A stretch of DNA of 64,000 nt from Flavimobilis sp052324925 (GCA_052324925.1 JBQPRE010000002.1); one strand, 5' to 3'. Positions 36,298-44,722 are shown, numbered from the stretch's first letter. Made by a program: numbers and translations. Notes: generated by a model not told the origin, from the sequence alone.

Positions 36298-36945
36298 CTA
36301 CACCCCCACAGTGCGCCTCGGGGCGTAGTGAGGTCCGAGGAATCCGACGTACGCGTCGACCGCATCCATCGTCGGGAGCAGACCCGCTGAGAGCGCCTCT
36401 GCCAGCGTCGGGGCGGCTTCGTCCTTTATGGAGAGCTCGTATGTGAGCGGGCTGCCATCGCGGGCGCGCGTGGGCCACTCGATGCCGATCTCGGGGTCGA
36501 GAGGATGTATGCCGTGTTCGCGCCCAGGCGCGTACGGCGTCGAGCACATGTAGGCGACTGTTGAACCGTCCTCAAGCGAGCAGAATGCGTGCCCCAAGCC
36601 TTCGGCAAGGTAGGTCGCGCGCCGGTCGACATCGTCGAGCAGGACCGCGTCCCAACGTCCAAACGTCGGTGAGCCCACCCGGATGTCGACGACGACATCG
36701 AGGACGGCGCCTTTGACGCATGTGACGTACTTGGCCTGCCCGGGGGGCACGTCGGCGAAGTGGACGCCGCGTAGTGTGCCGACGGAGGACACCGAAACAT
36801 TCGCCTGCCGGAGGTCGAGGGAGCGTCCGACCGCTGCCTCGAACTCTGAGGCCTTGAAACTCTCGAGAAAGACGCCGCGGTCGTCTTCGTGCTGCTGGGG
36901 CGTGATCTCCCACGCGCCGTTGAGACTGAGTTCTCGGAACTGCAT
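36298..36945 (-). CDS. rfbC: dTDP-4-dehydrorhamnose 3,5-epimerase
   Basis: A 215-residue cupin-fold epimerase of the dTDP-L-rhamnose pathway. It shows DDRGVFLESF, QANVSVSSVGTLRGVHF with the catalytic His, KGAVLDVVVDIR, DRRATYLAEGLGHAFCSL and TPYAPGREHGIHPLDPEIGI. AGGAGG lies upstream of ATG. The motif FADVPPGQAKYV has Ala-Asp where many homologues have Gln-Xaa-Pro-Pro, still within family variation. It heads the rmlC-rmlA2 unit. Confidence 0.95.
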   Translation of the reverse strand: MQFRELSLNGAWEITPQQHEDDRGVFLESFKASEFEAAVGRSLDLRQANVSVSSVGTLRGVHFADVPPGQAKYVTCVKGAVLDVVVDIRVGSPTFGRWDAVLLDDVDRRATYLAEGLGHAFCSLEDGSTVAYMCSTPYAPGREHGIHPLDPEIGIEWPTRARDGSPLTYELSIKDEAAPTLAEALSAGLLPTMDAVDAYVGFLGPHYAPRRTVGV

Positions 36946-37224
36946 GGTGAACCTCCTGGAGGGTCGGCTGGATGCTAGGCAGGCCTCGCGATGAACAGGG
37001 CGAGCCGTGAATCTTGGATGTGAAAAGAAGGTCGTCGTCGCATCTTCAGACGCGGACGACAGGCGATGGCAGATCGTCGGAGTACAGGAATGCCCGACGT
37101 AGGCGTGGGGTGTGTCCTGGCCACGGGTGTCGAGCTGATCGGCGACCGGTTCGGGTGCTGGGCCTCAAACATCGCGCGGCTGCTTCGCCGTTGGCGTTCT
37201 CGCCGGCTGACAGACCGGGCATGC

Positions 37225-37554
37225 TTAGGGCGTGGGGGTCGGCGGCCGGGCGGGCGCACTTTGGGTGGCGGGCGCGATCGTGCCGTGCTCGAAGCGGTTG
37301 AGGAGCGTGGCGACGCGGCTCGCGCTGTACCACGTGTACTCGTCGACGTCGTTGGCGATTTTGGCGAGAAGGGACCCCTGCTCGAGACGCTCACGCACGC
37401 GCCACGAGAGGCGGCTCAGGTTGAGGGGTAGGCGGTTCTCACTGAGGTCCTCGTCTGCCGCGTACCTCGTGAAGCAGAACAGCCTCTCGTCGGGCGCGCC
37501 CGCGTATGTCGTCGATTTGAGCCCGACGACCTCGCCGCGCGTCACGTGACGCAC
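37225..37554 (-). CDS. Small hypothetical protein
   Basis: A 109-residue frame starting GTG, with protein-like composition (YAGAPDERLFCFTRYAADED, then RVRERLEQGSLLAKIANDVDEY) and a Pro/Thr tail. I do not recognise it. An in-frame stop lies eight codons upstream, so it is not the tail of a longer gene. No clear ribosome site is seen. It stands alone between serC and the rml genes. Confidence 0.45.
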   Translation of the reverse strand: MRHVTRGEVVGLKSTTYAGAPDERLFCFTRYAADEDLSENRLPLNLSRLSWRVRERLEQGSLLAKIANDVDEYTWYSASRVATLLNRFEHGTIAPATQSAPARPPTPTP

Positions 37555-37740
37555 CCCTGGCCGATGGCGGCAACCCGCTCAGCGGTCTCAAGCAACATCG
37601 CGCTTCCCCCGTCCCGACACGCCATGGCGCGGCGTGCTGTGTGCACACGCTACGGACGCATCGGGCGAGCGCGACAGGGTTGCGTGCCGAGATCACCCTG
37701 ACCCCACCCCGGAAGCGGTCGGCGCTCGCCCGCTAGCTAC

Positions 37741-38865
37741 TCAGCCCATCCGCTCGACGACGTAGTCGACCGCCTGCGTGAGGCGCTCGACGTCGCTCGG
37801 CTCGACGGCCGGGAAGACGCCGACGCGCAGCTGGTTGCGGCCGAGCTTGCGGTACGGGAAGACGTCGAGCACGCCGTTCTCGCGCAGCACCTTGACGATG
37901 CGCGTGGCGTCGACCGACTCGTCGATGTCGATCGTCGCGACGACGTTCGAGCGCGCGGCCGGGTCAGCGACGAACGGCGTCGCCCACTGCCGTTCCTCAG
38001 CCCAGCGGTAGAGGACTGACGCGGACTCCGCGCAACGCGCCGCCGACCACGCAAGGCCACCCTGCGCGAGCAGCCACTCAACCTGCTCAGCAAGCATGAC
38101 GAGCGTCGCCACCGCGGGCGTGTTGAGCGTCTGGTCGAGGCGCGAGTTCGTCAGCGCGATCTGCAGCGAGAGGATCTCGGGGATCCAACGCTCCTTCGCG
38201 AGCCGCTCGGTGCGCTCCACGGCGTCGGGGGAGAGCGTCGCAAGCCACAGCCCACCGTCAGACGCGAAGACCTTCTGCGGCGCGAAGTAGTAGACGTCGG
38301 CCTGCGAAGCATCGAGTGCAAGGCCGCCCGCGCCGCTCGTCGCATCGATCGCCACGAGCGCGCCGTCCGAGCCCTCAGGGCGCACGACGGGTGCCATCGC
38401 ACCCGTCGACGTCTCGTTGTGAGGCCACGCGTAAAAGTCGACGTCCTCACGGACCTCGGGGAGGCACACCGTGCCCGGCTCCGACGTCCGCACGAGCGAG
38501 TCACCCAAGAAGGGCGCGCGCGACGTCGCGGCAGCGAACTTCGCCGAGAACTCCCCGAAGGCCGCATGTGAAGCACGGTCATCGATGAGTGAGAACGTCG
38601 CCACGTCCCAGAACGCCGTGGCGCCACCGTTGCCCAGCACGACCTCATAGCCGTCGGGCAGGGAGAACAGCTCGCTCAACCCGGCCCGCACTCGCCGCAC
38701 CACGTCCTTGACGGGTGCCTGGCGGTGCGAGGTGCCCAGCAGGTGCGCACCCGCGGCTGCGAGCGCGTCAACCTGCGCAGGGCGCACCTTCGACGGGCCA
38801 GAGCCGAAGCGCCCGTCGCGGGGCAGCAGATCAGCAGGGACAACGATCGCGGTGTTCTCGGTCAC
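37741..38865 (-). CDS. serC: Phosphoserine aminotransferase
   Basis: A 374-residue PLP enzyme converting 3-phosphohydroxypyruvate and glutamate to phosphoserine in serine biosynthesis (class V aminotransferase). It shows FGSGPSKVRPAQ, GTSHRQAPVK, GNGGATAFWD, HNETSTGA, IDATSGAGG and FAPQKVFASDGGLW with the PLP lysine, of the mycobacterial/actinobacterial SerC type. GTG 38865 fits the leaderless -10 at 38872-38877. It is divergent from the IdeR-type gene. Confidence 0.96.
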   Translation of the reverse strand: MTENTAIVVPADLLPRDGRFGSGPSKVRPAQVDALAAAGAHLLGTSHRQAPVKDVVRRVRAGLSELFSLPDGYEVVLGNGGATAFWDVATFSLIDDRASHAAFGEFSAKFAAATSRAPFLGDSLVRTSEPGTVCLPEVREDVDFYAWPHNETSTGAMAPVVRPEGSDGALVAIDATSGAGGLALDASQADVYYFAPQKVFASDGGLWLATLSPDAVERTERLAKERWIPEILSLQIALTNSRLDQTLNTPAVATLVMLAEQVEWLLAQGGLAWSAARCAESASVLYRWAEERQWATPFVADPAARSNVVATIDIDESVDATRIVKVLRENGVLDVFPYRKLGRNQLRVGVFPAVEPSDVERLTQAVDYVVERMG

Positions 38866-38871
38866 GCTCGG

Positions 38872-38877
38872 AGAATA
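38872..38877 (-). promoter_or_regulatory. -10 element for leaderless serC
   Basis: Read on the minus strand: TATTCT, six bases, GTG. No ribosome site. Confidence 0.6.
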
Positions 38878-38985
38878 CGCGCGTCGCCCGGCCTCAGGCA
38901 GGGGCGTCCGCCCACTGACGACGGGACTGCGCGGGCGCTGGAGCCGGCCCCGCGGGTTCGTGACCCCGCGTCAGAAGGGACGGCC

Positions 38986-38991
38986 TAGACT
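38986..38991 (+). promoter_or_regulatory. Predicted -10 of the IdeR-type gene
   Basis: TAGACT lies 36 bp upstream of the GTG start; a GGGAGG ribosome site lies in between, so this gene has a short conventional leader. Confidence 0.4.
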
Positions 38992-39026
38992 GGGCCGCGA
39001 CCGACGAAACAGGGAGGCTGTGCGCC

Positions 39027-39728
39027 GTGAGCGACCTCATCGACACCACCGAGATGTATCTGCGGACCATCTACGAGCTTGTCGAGGAGGGGATCGTCCC
39101 GCTTCGCGCCCGCATCGCTGAGCGACTGGGACATTCCGGCCCCACCGTCTCGCAGACCGTGGCGCGTATGGAGCGCGACGGCCTCGTCGTTGTCTCGGGC
39201 GACCGTCACCTCGAGCTCACCGAGGACGGTCACAACAAGGCCATGCGCGTCATGCGCAAGCACCGTCTCGCCGAGCGCCTGCTCACCGATGTCATCGGGC
39301 TCGACTGGGAGTTCGTCCACGACGAAGCCTGCCGGTGGGAGCACGTCATGAGCGACCGCGTCGAGCGCCACCTCATCGGGCTGCTTGACCACCCGACGAG
39401 CTCGCCCTACGGCAACCCCATCCCGGGCCTCGCCGAGATCGGCGGGACCGACCCCGGCGCGGCCTTCCTTGACGGCGTCGTCTCGCTCCAGGTCGTTCAC
39501 GACGAGCTCGCCGACGGATCCTCCGCGACCGGGATCGTCGCGCGCCTGGGTGAGCCCCTGCAGACGGACATCGAGCTGTTGGCGCGCCTCGCCGCGGCGG
39601 GCCTCACACCCGGGACGACTGTCGTCCTCACGCGGCGTGCCGAGCGCCTCGAAGCGGCGTCGGTCGACGCCGAGGTGGGGGCAGACCTGCCCGTCGAAGT
39701 CTTCCGACACGTTTTCGTGGAGCGCTGA
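39027..39728 (+). CDS. ideR: DtxR/IdeR-family metal-dependent repressor
   Basis: A 233-residue three-domain regulator. Residues 1-70 form the winged helix (TTEMYLRTIYELVEEGIVPL, HSGPTVSQTVARMERDGL). The dimer/metal region has HKHRLAERLLTDVIGL-like text and FVHDEACRWEHVMSD, placing Cys102 exactly as in DtxR. A C-terminal SH3-like domain ends VFRHVFVER. It would repress iron-uptake genes when Fe(II) is plentiful. The GTG start follows GGGAGG. It is monocistronic with a clear terminator. Confidence 0.95.
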   Translation: MSDLIDTTEMYLRTIYELVEEGIVPLRARIAERLGHSGPTVSQTVARMERDGLVVVSGDRHLELTEDGHNKAMRVMRKHRLAERLLTDVIGLDWEFVHDEACRWEHVMSDRVERHLIGLLDHPTSSPYGNPIPGLAEIGGTDPGAAFLDGVVSLQVVHDELADGSSATGIVARLGEPLQTDIELLARLAAAGLTPGTTVVLTRRAERLEAASVDAEVGADLPVEVFRHVFVER

Positions 39729-39749
39729 CCGCTCCCTCGCATCATGACG

Positions 39750-39782
39750 AAAGGGCGTCCCGCCGCAGGTGGGGCGCCCTTT
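39750..39782 (+). terminator. Rho-independent-type terminator
   Basis: AAAGGGCGTCCC and GGGGCGCCCTTT pair in a 12-bp stem (one G-T) with a nine-base loop, followed by TCTC; 21 bp after the ideR stop. Confidence 0.8.
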
Positions 39783-39904
39783 CTCATCGCCGCACCCCGG
39801 GGTCCCCAAAAGAGGTGTCCACGAAACGTGATCGGAACGTGACATGGCGTAGGTCGGTGGGGTACCTTCGATCTGCCCGACCGGTCAACCGGACGGGACC
39901 GCGG

Positions 39905-40075
39905 ACGGAACGCCGAGCTCTGCCACCGGCCGCGAACACGTTGAACCGCTGGCAGAGGCGGGGGAACCACCTTGGTTTCGTGGAGACACGAGACCCGGGG
40001 TGAAGCCGGAACGACCTCGGTCGTTTCGGCCGGGCACTCTTCAGCCCGAACCCGACAGCTAACTTCGCAGGCGTT
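39905..40075 (+). ncRNA. ydaO/c-di-AMP riboswitch
   Basis: The 5' leader of the NlpC/P60 gene carries the conserved blocks of the ydaO-yuaA riboswitch: CGGAACGCCGAGCTCTGCC, its partner GGCAGAGGCGGGGGAACC, then GGGGTGAA, and the closing CTCTTCAGCCCGAACCCGAC, AGCTAACTTCGCAGGCGT. In actinobacteria this aptamer sits in front of Rpf and NlpC/P60 genes and turns them off when c-di-AMP is high. A TACCTT element at 39863-39868 is a candidate -10. Boundaries are approximate. Confidence 0.93.
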
Positions 40076-40090
40076 GGAGAGAGGCCAGCA

Positions 40091-40873
40091 GTGACCCTCA
40101 GCACCACCCGCGGACGCCACCGTGCCGCACGCCGCCCCCTCGGCCAAGTCATTGTCGACGTCGCAGGAGAGGGCATCGGGCGGCGCACAGCAGTCGTCGC
40201 AGCGTCCTCTGGCCTCCTCGTCTCGATGGCTGTGGCCCCCGCCAACGCAGCAGTCGGCTCTGACGCCGTCGCCATCGGCTCCGCCGATGTCTCTGCCCTC
40301 ACGTCGCAGGCCCGCGCTCAGCTCGCAGCAGCTCCCGCCGTGACCGTCTCCGAAGGCTCCTGGGCCGCCGACATCGACGAGGTCGAGGTCGTCAAGGTCA
40401 CCCCGGCACCCGAGGTTCGTCGGGCCGCCCCGGCGCCCACGCGCGCCGAAGCTCCTGAGCGCCGCGCGGCCCCTGCCTCGCGCTCCTCCGAGCGCACCGA
40501 GGCCCCCCGCGTCAAGAACAACCCGATCCCGCAGAGCGTCTCGGGCTCCAAGGTCCTCGAGATCGCCTCGCGCTACGTCGGCGTCCCGTACGTCTACGGC
40601 GGCTCGACGCCCCGCGGCTTCGACTGCTCGGGCTTCACGTCCTACGTCTTCGCCCAGGTCGGCGTCAACCTGCCGCGCTCGTCCGGAGCCCAGCGCGGCG
40701 CCGGCCAGATCATCTCGCGCGCCGACGCACGCCCCGGCGACCTCATCTGGACCCCGGGCCACATCGCGATCTACGCGGGCGGCAACACCCAGATCGACGC
40801 CCCGCGTCCCGGCAAGACCATCCAGTTCCGCAAGATCTGGCAGAGCAACCCCACGTTCATCCGCGTCGGCTGA
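40091..40873 (+). CDS. Secreted NlpC/P60 peptidoglycan endopeptidase
   Basis: A 260-residue secreted protein. The N-terminus is long and basic, then a signal segment (about 36-55, ending APANA). A Pro/Ala/Arg-rich linker leads to an NlpC/P60 domain (about 150-260) with catalytic Cys179 (FDCSGF) and His224 (PGHIAIY). It cleaves stem peptides during wall turnover. GTG start after GGAGAGAGG. Its expression is expected to be controlled by the c-di-AMP riboswitch just upstream, linking wall hydrolysis to osmotic state. Confidence 0.93.
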   Translation: MTLSTTRGRHRAARRPLGQVIVDVAGEGIGRRTAVVAASSGLLVSMAVAPANAAVGSDAVAIGSADVSALTSQARAQLAAAPAVTVSEGSWAADIDEVEVVKVTPAPEVRRAAPAPTRAEAPERRAAPASRSSERTEAPRVKNNPIPQSVSGSKVLEIASRYVGVPYVYGGSTPRGFDCSGFTSYVFAQVGVNLPRSSGAQRGAGQIISRADARPGDLIWTPGHIAIYAGGNTQIDAPRPGKTIQFRKIWQSNPTFIRVG

Positions 40874-40888
40874 GAAGCACGCACCGCA

Positions 40889-40922
40889 CAACGGCCTGGC
40901 CCCGCACGGGGTCAGGCCGTTG
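40889..40922 (+). terminator. Terminator after the NlpC/P60 gene
   Basis: CAACGGCCTGGCCCC and GGGGTCAGGCCGTTG form a 15-bp stem with a GCAC loop, 16 bp downstream of the stop. Confidence 0.75.
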
Positions 40923-41039
40923 TCGTTGAACCACACGCCGCTGCCCGTGCGGTGTGCAAGAACAGGTCGGGAACGGGTAAAGTCAACGGCAGGACGACGT
41001 GGTCCGCTCGCGCCGTCACTTCAATGAAGGAGGCCACCT

Positions 41040-42029
41040 GTGCCGCACCGTGACGTAGTCCTTGTCGGAGTCGACGGCTCAGCCCCGAGCCTCCACGCCC
41101 TCGACTGGGCCGCTGCTGAAGCCAAAAAGCTCGGCTGGCCACTGCACGTCGTCTGTGCGTACTCCCTGCCCTCCTTCACCGCCGCGTCACTCGACGGCGG
41201 CTACGCGGCACTCGACGACACCGCAATCCTCGACGGAGCCCGCTCCGTCCTCGACGAAGCACGCGACCGCGCCGCCGCCCAAGGCGTCGCCGTCACCGCA
41301 ACCGTCACGACAGGCGACCCCGCAGGCGCGCTCGTCGACCTCTCCAAAGACCACCGCCTCGTCGTCGTCGGAACCCGCGGGCACGGCGGCTTCGCCGGAC
41401 GCCTCCTCGGCACCGTCTCCTCCGCGCTGCCCGCGCACAGCCACTGCCCGACGGTCGTCGTGCCCTACCTCGGCGAAGACGGCGAACGCACCGCCATCAG
41501 CTCGATCGCCTCGAACGCAGGCCTCGACCCCGTCGATCAGCGCCCGCTGTTCCCCCTGCGACGCATCGTCGTCGGCATGGACGGCTCACCGACCGCAGAA
41601 GACGCCCTGCGCGCCGCCCTGCGTCAGCAGAAGCTCTGGGACTGCGAGCTCGTCGCCGTCGCCGGCGTGCCCGTCGGCTCCGGCGCCGGCATGCTCGCGT
41701 GGCTGCCCGCAGCAGTCGACCACGAGGCCGTCCTCGCCGACGTCGCCGAGGGGCTGAGCGTCACCGTCGACCGCGTCCTCGTCGACCACCCCGGCCAGAC
41801 CGTCCGTCGCATCGTCCTCGACGGCTCCGGCGCCGAGCTCCTCACCGAGTTCTCCACCGCCTCTGACCTCGTCGTCGTCGGCTCCCGCGGCCGCGGCGGC
41901 TTCGCCGGGCTCCTGCTGGGCTCAACGTCGCAAGCCGTCCTCCACCACGCCAAGTGCCCCGTCATGGTCGTCACCAAGCGCGCCGCCGCAGCCGACAACC
42001 CGGTCGGCAACCAGGCCGCCGCAGAATGA
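41040..42029 (+). CDS. Tandem universal stress protein
   Basis: A 329-residue protein with two UspA domains (about 1-140 and 175-315). Each ends with the ATP-binding G-2x-G-9x-G(S/T) loop: GTRGHGGFAGRLLGTVSSAL and GSRGRGGFAGLLLGSTSQAV. The starts read VLVGVDGSAPSLHALDWA and IVVGMDGSPTAEDALRAA. GTG start with AAGGAGG six to seven bases upstream, and a TAAAGT element about 55 bp upstream. Such proteins bind ATP and act in stress or dormancy; no specific role can be read. Confidence 0.93.
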   Translation: MPHRDVVLVGVDGSAPSLHALDWAAAEAKKLGWPLHVVCAYSLPSFTAASLDGGYAALDDTAILDGARSVLDEARDRAAAQGVAVTATVTTGDPAGALVDLSKDHRLVVVGTRGHGGFAGRLLGTVSSALPAHSHCPTVVVPYLGEDGERTAISSIASNAGLDPVDQRPLFPLRRIVVGMDGSPTAEDALRAALRQQKLWDCELVAVAGVPVGSGAGMLAWLPAAVDHEAVLADVAEGLSVTVDRVLVDHPGQTVRRIVLDGSGAELLTEFSTASDLVVVGSRGRGGFAGLLLGSTSQAVLHHAKCPVMVVTKRAAAADNPVGNQAAAE

Positions 42030-42061
42030 CCCGCGACGCGCAGCTGCGCTGAGGCCCAGCC

Positions 42062-42868
42062 TCAGCGCAGCACGAGCGTGCAGCACTTCACCGAGCCGCC
42101 ACCGCGCAAGATCTCTGACACATCCACGGGCATGGGCGTGTAGCCGCGCTCGCGCAACCGCTCCTGCCACGCACGAGCCCCCGCGTTCAACCACACCCGC
42201 TCGCCGTCGCTCAACGCATTGAGCGCGAACTGCGCAGCGTCGTCCTCCGTCGCATGCAACGCATCGGGGAACAGGCGCGCAAGCACGTCCTGTGACTCCG
42301 GGGTGAACGCCCCGGGGAAGTACGCCACATCCACGCCCTCAGCGTCATCACGCAGCACCGTGAGCGCCGTGTCGAGGTGATAGAAGCGGGCGTCCACGAG
42401 CTCGAGCGTCACCGCCTCGCGCCCCAACACCTGCGCTGCCTCCGCGTGAGCCGCACGCTCCGTGCGCCACCCCGTCCCAGCAAGCAGCATGCCGCCGACC
42501 GTGAGCAGATCACCCTCACCCTCGTTGACATGCTCAGCCTCACACGTGCGCAGACCCAGCTCGGCGAGACGCGCGAGGTACGCGGGCCCCTCCTCGCGGC
42601 GCTCCGCAACGAAGAACCGCGCCTCATACGCCACACCGTCGACAACGGTCGCGCCATTCGCCGCGTACACCATGTCCGGCATCCCCGGAAGCGGATCGAT
42701 CAGCTCGACCGTGTGCCCCGCCGCCACATACGCCTCACGCAACGACTCCCACTGCGCCATCGCAAGGGGTACGTCGACAGGCCGCGACGCGTCCATCCAC
42801 GGATTGATCTCATACCCCACCGTGAACTCCGTCGGCGGGCACATGAGCAACCGCATGGGCCGTGCCAC
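42062..42868 (-). CDS. ddaH: Dimethylarginine dimethylaminohydrolase-like protein
   Basis: A 268-residue amidinotransferase-fold enzyme. It shows MCPPTEFTVGYEINPWM, DMVYAANGATVVDG, EGEGDLLTVG, FYHLDTALTVL and the C-terminal GGGSVKCCTL with the nucleophilic Cys. It would hydrolyse methylarginines or arginine-like substrates, giving citrulline. GTG 42868 is one base after the EcsC-like stop; ATG 42856 is an alternative. It is the third gene of an osmC-ecsC-ddaH operon. Confidence 0.88.
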   Translation of the reverse strand: MARPMRLLMCPPTEFTVGYEINPWMDASRPVDVPLAMAQWESLREAYVAAGHTVELIDPLPGMPDMVYAANGATVVDGVAYEARFFVAERREEGPAYLARLAELGLRTCEAEHVNEGEGDLLTVGGMLLAGTGWRTERAAHAEAAQVLGREAVTLELVDARFYHLDTALTVLRDDAEGVDVAYFPGAFTPESQDVLARLFPDALHATEDDAAQFALNALSDGERVWLNAGARAWQERLRERGYTPMPVDVSEILRGGGSVKCCTLVLR

Positions 42869-42869
42869 G

Positions 42870-43640
42870 TCAGTCGACCTTCGGGTGCAGGGGAGCAGCC
42901 TCAAGCGACGCCGCCTCAAGCGATCCCTGAGCGAAGCCGTCGATGACGCGCAGCTGCGGAGCAAAGGCCGCGGGCGGATCCCCGAACGCTGCTCGCGCCT
43001 GCTTGACCACACCGCGGCCCAGCGCCCGGCCACCAATGACACCGACCGCAGCGCCAATACCGAACGGGACGAGGCGGCCCAGCAGCATGCTCGAGTGCCG
43101 CAGCAGATGCTTCTTGACGAAGCGTCCTGCCAGCACCTTGTTGACCCGCTGAATCGTCGACGACGGCATAGACGCCAGACCGACCCGCGCCCACGCCGTC
43201 GGGTTGAGACCAGCCGACGCCATCGCGCGCGAGCCGTCCTCACCCAGAACCGACGCGAGCAGCAGCGTGCGCCGCTGCGCCACGTCGTCGACCTCGACGC
43301 CGTAGACGTCGGCCACCGCGAGCGTGTACGCCGCGGCAGCAGCAAAGAACGCCGCGACATCCGCCGCGGTGAGCGTCGCCGCAACCGCCGTGCCGACGGC
43401 CGGGATCGCGGCCGTGCCACCCACCGCGCCCCCCGTGGTCTGCACGAGCCCGAGGAACTCCGCGTCAAGGATCGCGAGGATCCGCTCAGGGGACGCCTCA
43501 GGGTTGCGCCGACGCAACGAGGTGACATGCGCATGGATGGCCGACGACGGCACACGCACAGCCGCGTCGATCGCGCGCGCCACGACGCCCGAGCCCGGAA
43601 CCTTCGAGAACTCCTCGAACGGGTCGCCAGCGCGGCTCAT
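42870..43640 (-). CDS. EcsC-family protein
   Basis: A 256-residue protein with Ala/Gly-rich helices typical of the EcsC family: GGAVGGTAAIPAVGTAVAAT, a hydrophobic stretch with AAYTLAVADVYG, and VPFGIGAAVGVIGGRALGRGVV. EcsC proteins are associated with membranes, function unknown. Its ATG overlaps the stop of the OsmC-like gene and it is followed by ddaH after one base. Confidence 0.8.
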   Translation of the reverse strand: MSRAGDPFEEFSKVPGSGVVARAIDAAVRVPSSAIHAHVTSLRRRNPEASPERILAILDAEFLGLVQTTGGAVGGTAAIPAVGTAVAATLTAADVAAFFAAAAAYTLAVADVYGVEVDDVAQRRTLLLASVLGEDGSRAMASAGLNPTAWARVGLASMPSSTIQRVNKVLAGRFVKKHLLRHSSMLLGRLVPFGIGAAVGVIGGRALGRGVVKQARAAFGDPPAAFAPQLRVIDGFAQGSLEAASLEAAPLHPKVD

Positions 43641-44170
43641 CGCGCGACCTCCTCGGCGAGATGCGCGGTCGCCTGACCCGTCGCGGCGTCGATGAACGTC
43701 ACGTGGACCTCCGCACCCGCCTGGACCGTGCGGCCCACCGTGCAGTTCTTGTCGATCGCGCGGCCCGCCGCCGTGAGCAGACGTGCCGCGGCCTCGGGCT
43801 CGAGCGCCGACAAGTCGATCTCGAGACGCTCGTGGACCGCCGTGTAGCGCTCTTCCGCGACGTTCTTCACCGCGGCGCCCGCGAGCTGCGCCTCATAGTC
43901 CTCGCCCAGCCGGCGTGCGAGCGTGACGTCCGTCGAGAGCCCCGTGCACCCGAGAAGCGCGAGCTTGAGCAGCTCGCCAGGGGTGAAGCGCTCATCGTGC
44001 TCGCCCGAGCCGATGTGGACGACCGCGCCGCGGTCGTTGTAGCCGACGTACTGCCGCGGGCCCACGCGTTCGAGGCGCACCGGAGCGGGGTCGTCGGGCA
44101 GCGCCCCTGCGGCCTCAGCCGCGTCGGCGGCGAGAGCGGCGGCGAGCTCGAGATCAGGAGATGACGTCAT
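43637..44170 (-). CDS. OsmC-family protein
   Basis: A 177-residue OsmC/Ohr-fold protein. The family features are GEHDERFTPGELLKLALLGCTGLS with the first active Cys, DYEAQLAGAAVKN, RLLTAAGRAIDKNCTVGRTV with the second Cys. These thiol peroxidases reduce organic hydroperoxides. ATG 44170 is chosen because the frame upstream runs through the tRNA gene. It is the first gene of the osmC-ecsC-ddaH operon. Confidence 0.9.
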   Translation of the reverse strand: MTSSPDLELAAALAADAAEAAGALPDDPAPVRLERVGPRQYVGYNDRGAVVHIGSGEHDERFTPGELLKLALLGCTGLSTDVTLARRLGEDYEAQLAGAAVKNVAEERYTAVHERLEIDLSALEPEAAARLLTAAGRAIDKNCTVGRTVQAGAEVHVTFIDAATGQATAHLAEEVAR

Positions 44171-44320
44171 GTCGCCCAGTTTTCCACGACCCGAGCCGGA
44201 CGGCGACGGGCACGGGCCCCGTCTCAGCCCGGCGACGAGCACGACGCTCAACAGGCGAGGCCGCGCCCCGCCGGCGCGACCCTGCGCGTGCGGGCGCTGC
44301 CCATCACGCCTGATGCGTGG

Positions 44321-44393
44321 TGCGCCTGGGCAGATTCGAACTGCCGACACCCGCTTTAGGAGAGCGGTGCTCTATCCCCTGAGCTACAGACGC
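44321..44393 (-). tRNA. tRNA-Arg (CCT)
   Basis: On the minus strand the 73-nt sequence begins GCGTCTGTAGCTCAG, has the anticodon loop CTCCTAA (anticodon CCT), the TTCGAAT T-loop and ends CAGGCGCA. The acceptor stem pairs GCGTCTG with CAGGCGC with one G-T. The genomic sequence continues CCA. Confidence 0.95.
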
Positions 44394-44443
44394 TGGGCGC
44401 GGGCCAGCCCGCGCACGCAGGAGAGCCTACCGTGCCCGCCCGG

Positions 44444-44505
44444 GACGACCGCACACGGGCGCCCGCGAGACCGCACCCAGGCGCGCGTGACGACCGCACA
44501 CGGGC
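44444..44505. repeat. Two 17-bp direct repeats
   Basis: GACGACCGCACACGGGC occurs at 44444-44460 and again at 44489-44505, with a degenerate copy between them. Upstream of tRNA-Arg and downstream-facing toward the helicase gene; function unknown. Confidence 0.7.
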
Positions 44506-44540
44506 CCCTCATGGCATCCAGAACCCGCCCGGGACCTGCG

Positions 44541-44569
44541 TTGACACAAGGTGGTTGAATGTGCAAGAT
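44541..44569 (+). promoter_or_regulatory. Sigma-70-type promoter in the intergenic region
   Basis: TTGACA, a 17-base spacer and CAAGAT form the best -35/-10 pair in the neighbourhood. The predicted start is near 44576, immediately before a 10-bp hairpin. Confidence 0.5.
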
Positions 44570-44576
44570 TCTCGAT

Positions 44577-44617
44577 GACGGCGCGCATCGCCTGCCCCCT
44601 GCGTGGTGCGCGCCGTC
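44577..44617 (+). other. Strong hairpin, possible small RNA
   Basis: GACGGCGCGC and GCGCGCCGTC form a perfect 10-bp stem around a 21-base C/G-rich loop. It begins where the promoter above should start transcription. No T-run follows. Confidence 0.35.
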
Positions 44618-44716
44618 CCTCATGCCCGGGCACGGACGCCGTGGCAGCGGGGCGGCGAGGCCACCCGCACAACACGCTGCGCGGCGTGGCATCGCGCTGA
44701 GCGCGCCCACCGCAGT

Positions 44717-44722
44717 TAGCGT
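44717..44722 (+). promoter_or_regulatory. -10 element for leaderless helicase-like gene
   Basis: TAGCGT, six bases, then GTG; no ribosome binding site. Confidence 0.65.

Noticed and set aside
42062..43555. A 497-codon minus-strand frame upstream-extended from ddaH
   Set aside because: The extension overlaps the EcsC-like gene in another frame and is Arg/Ser-rich; ddaH starts at 42868.
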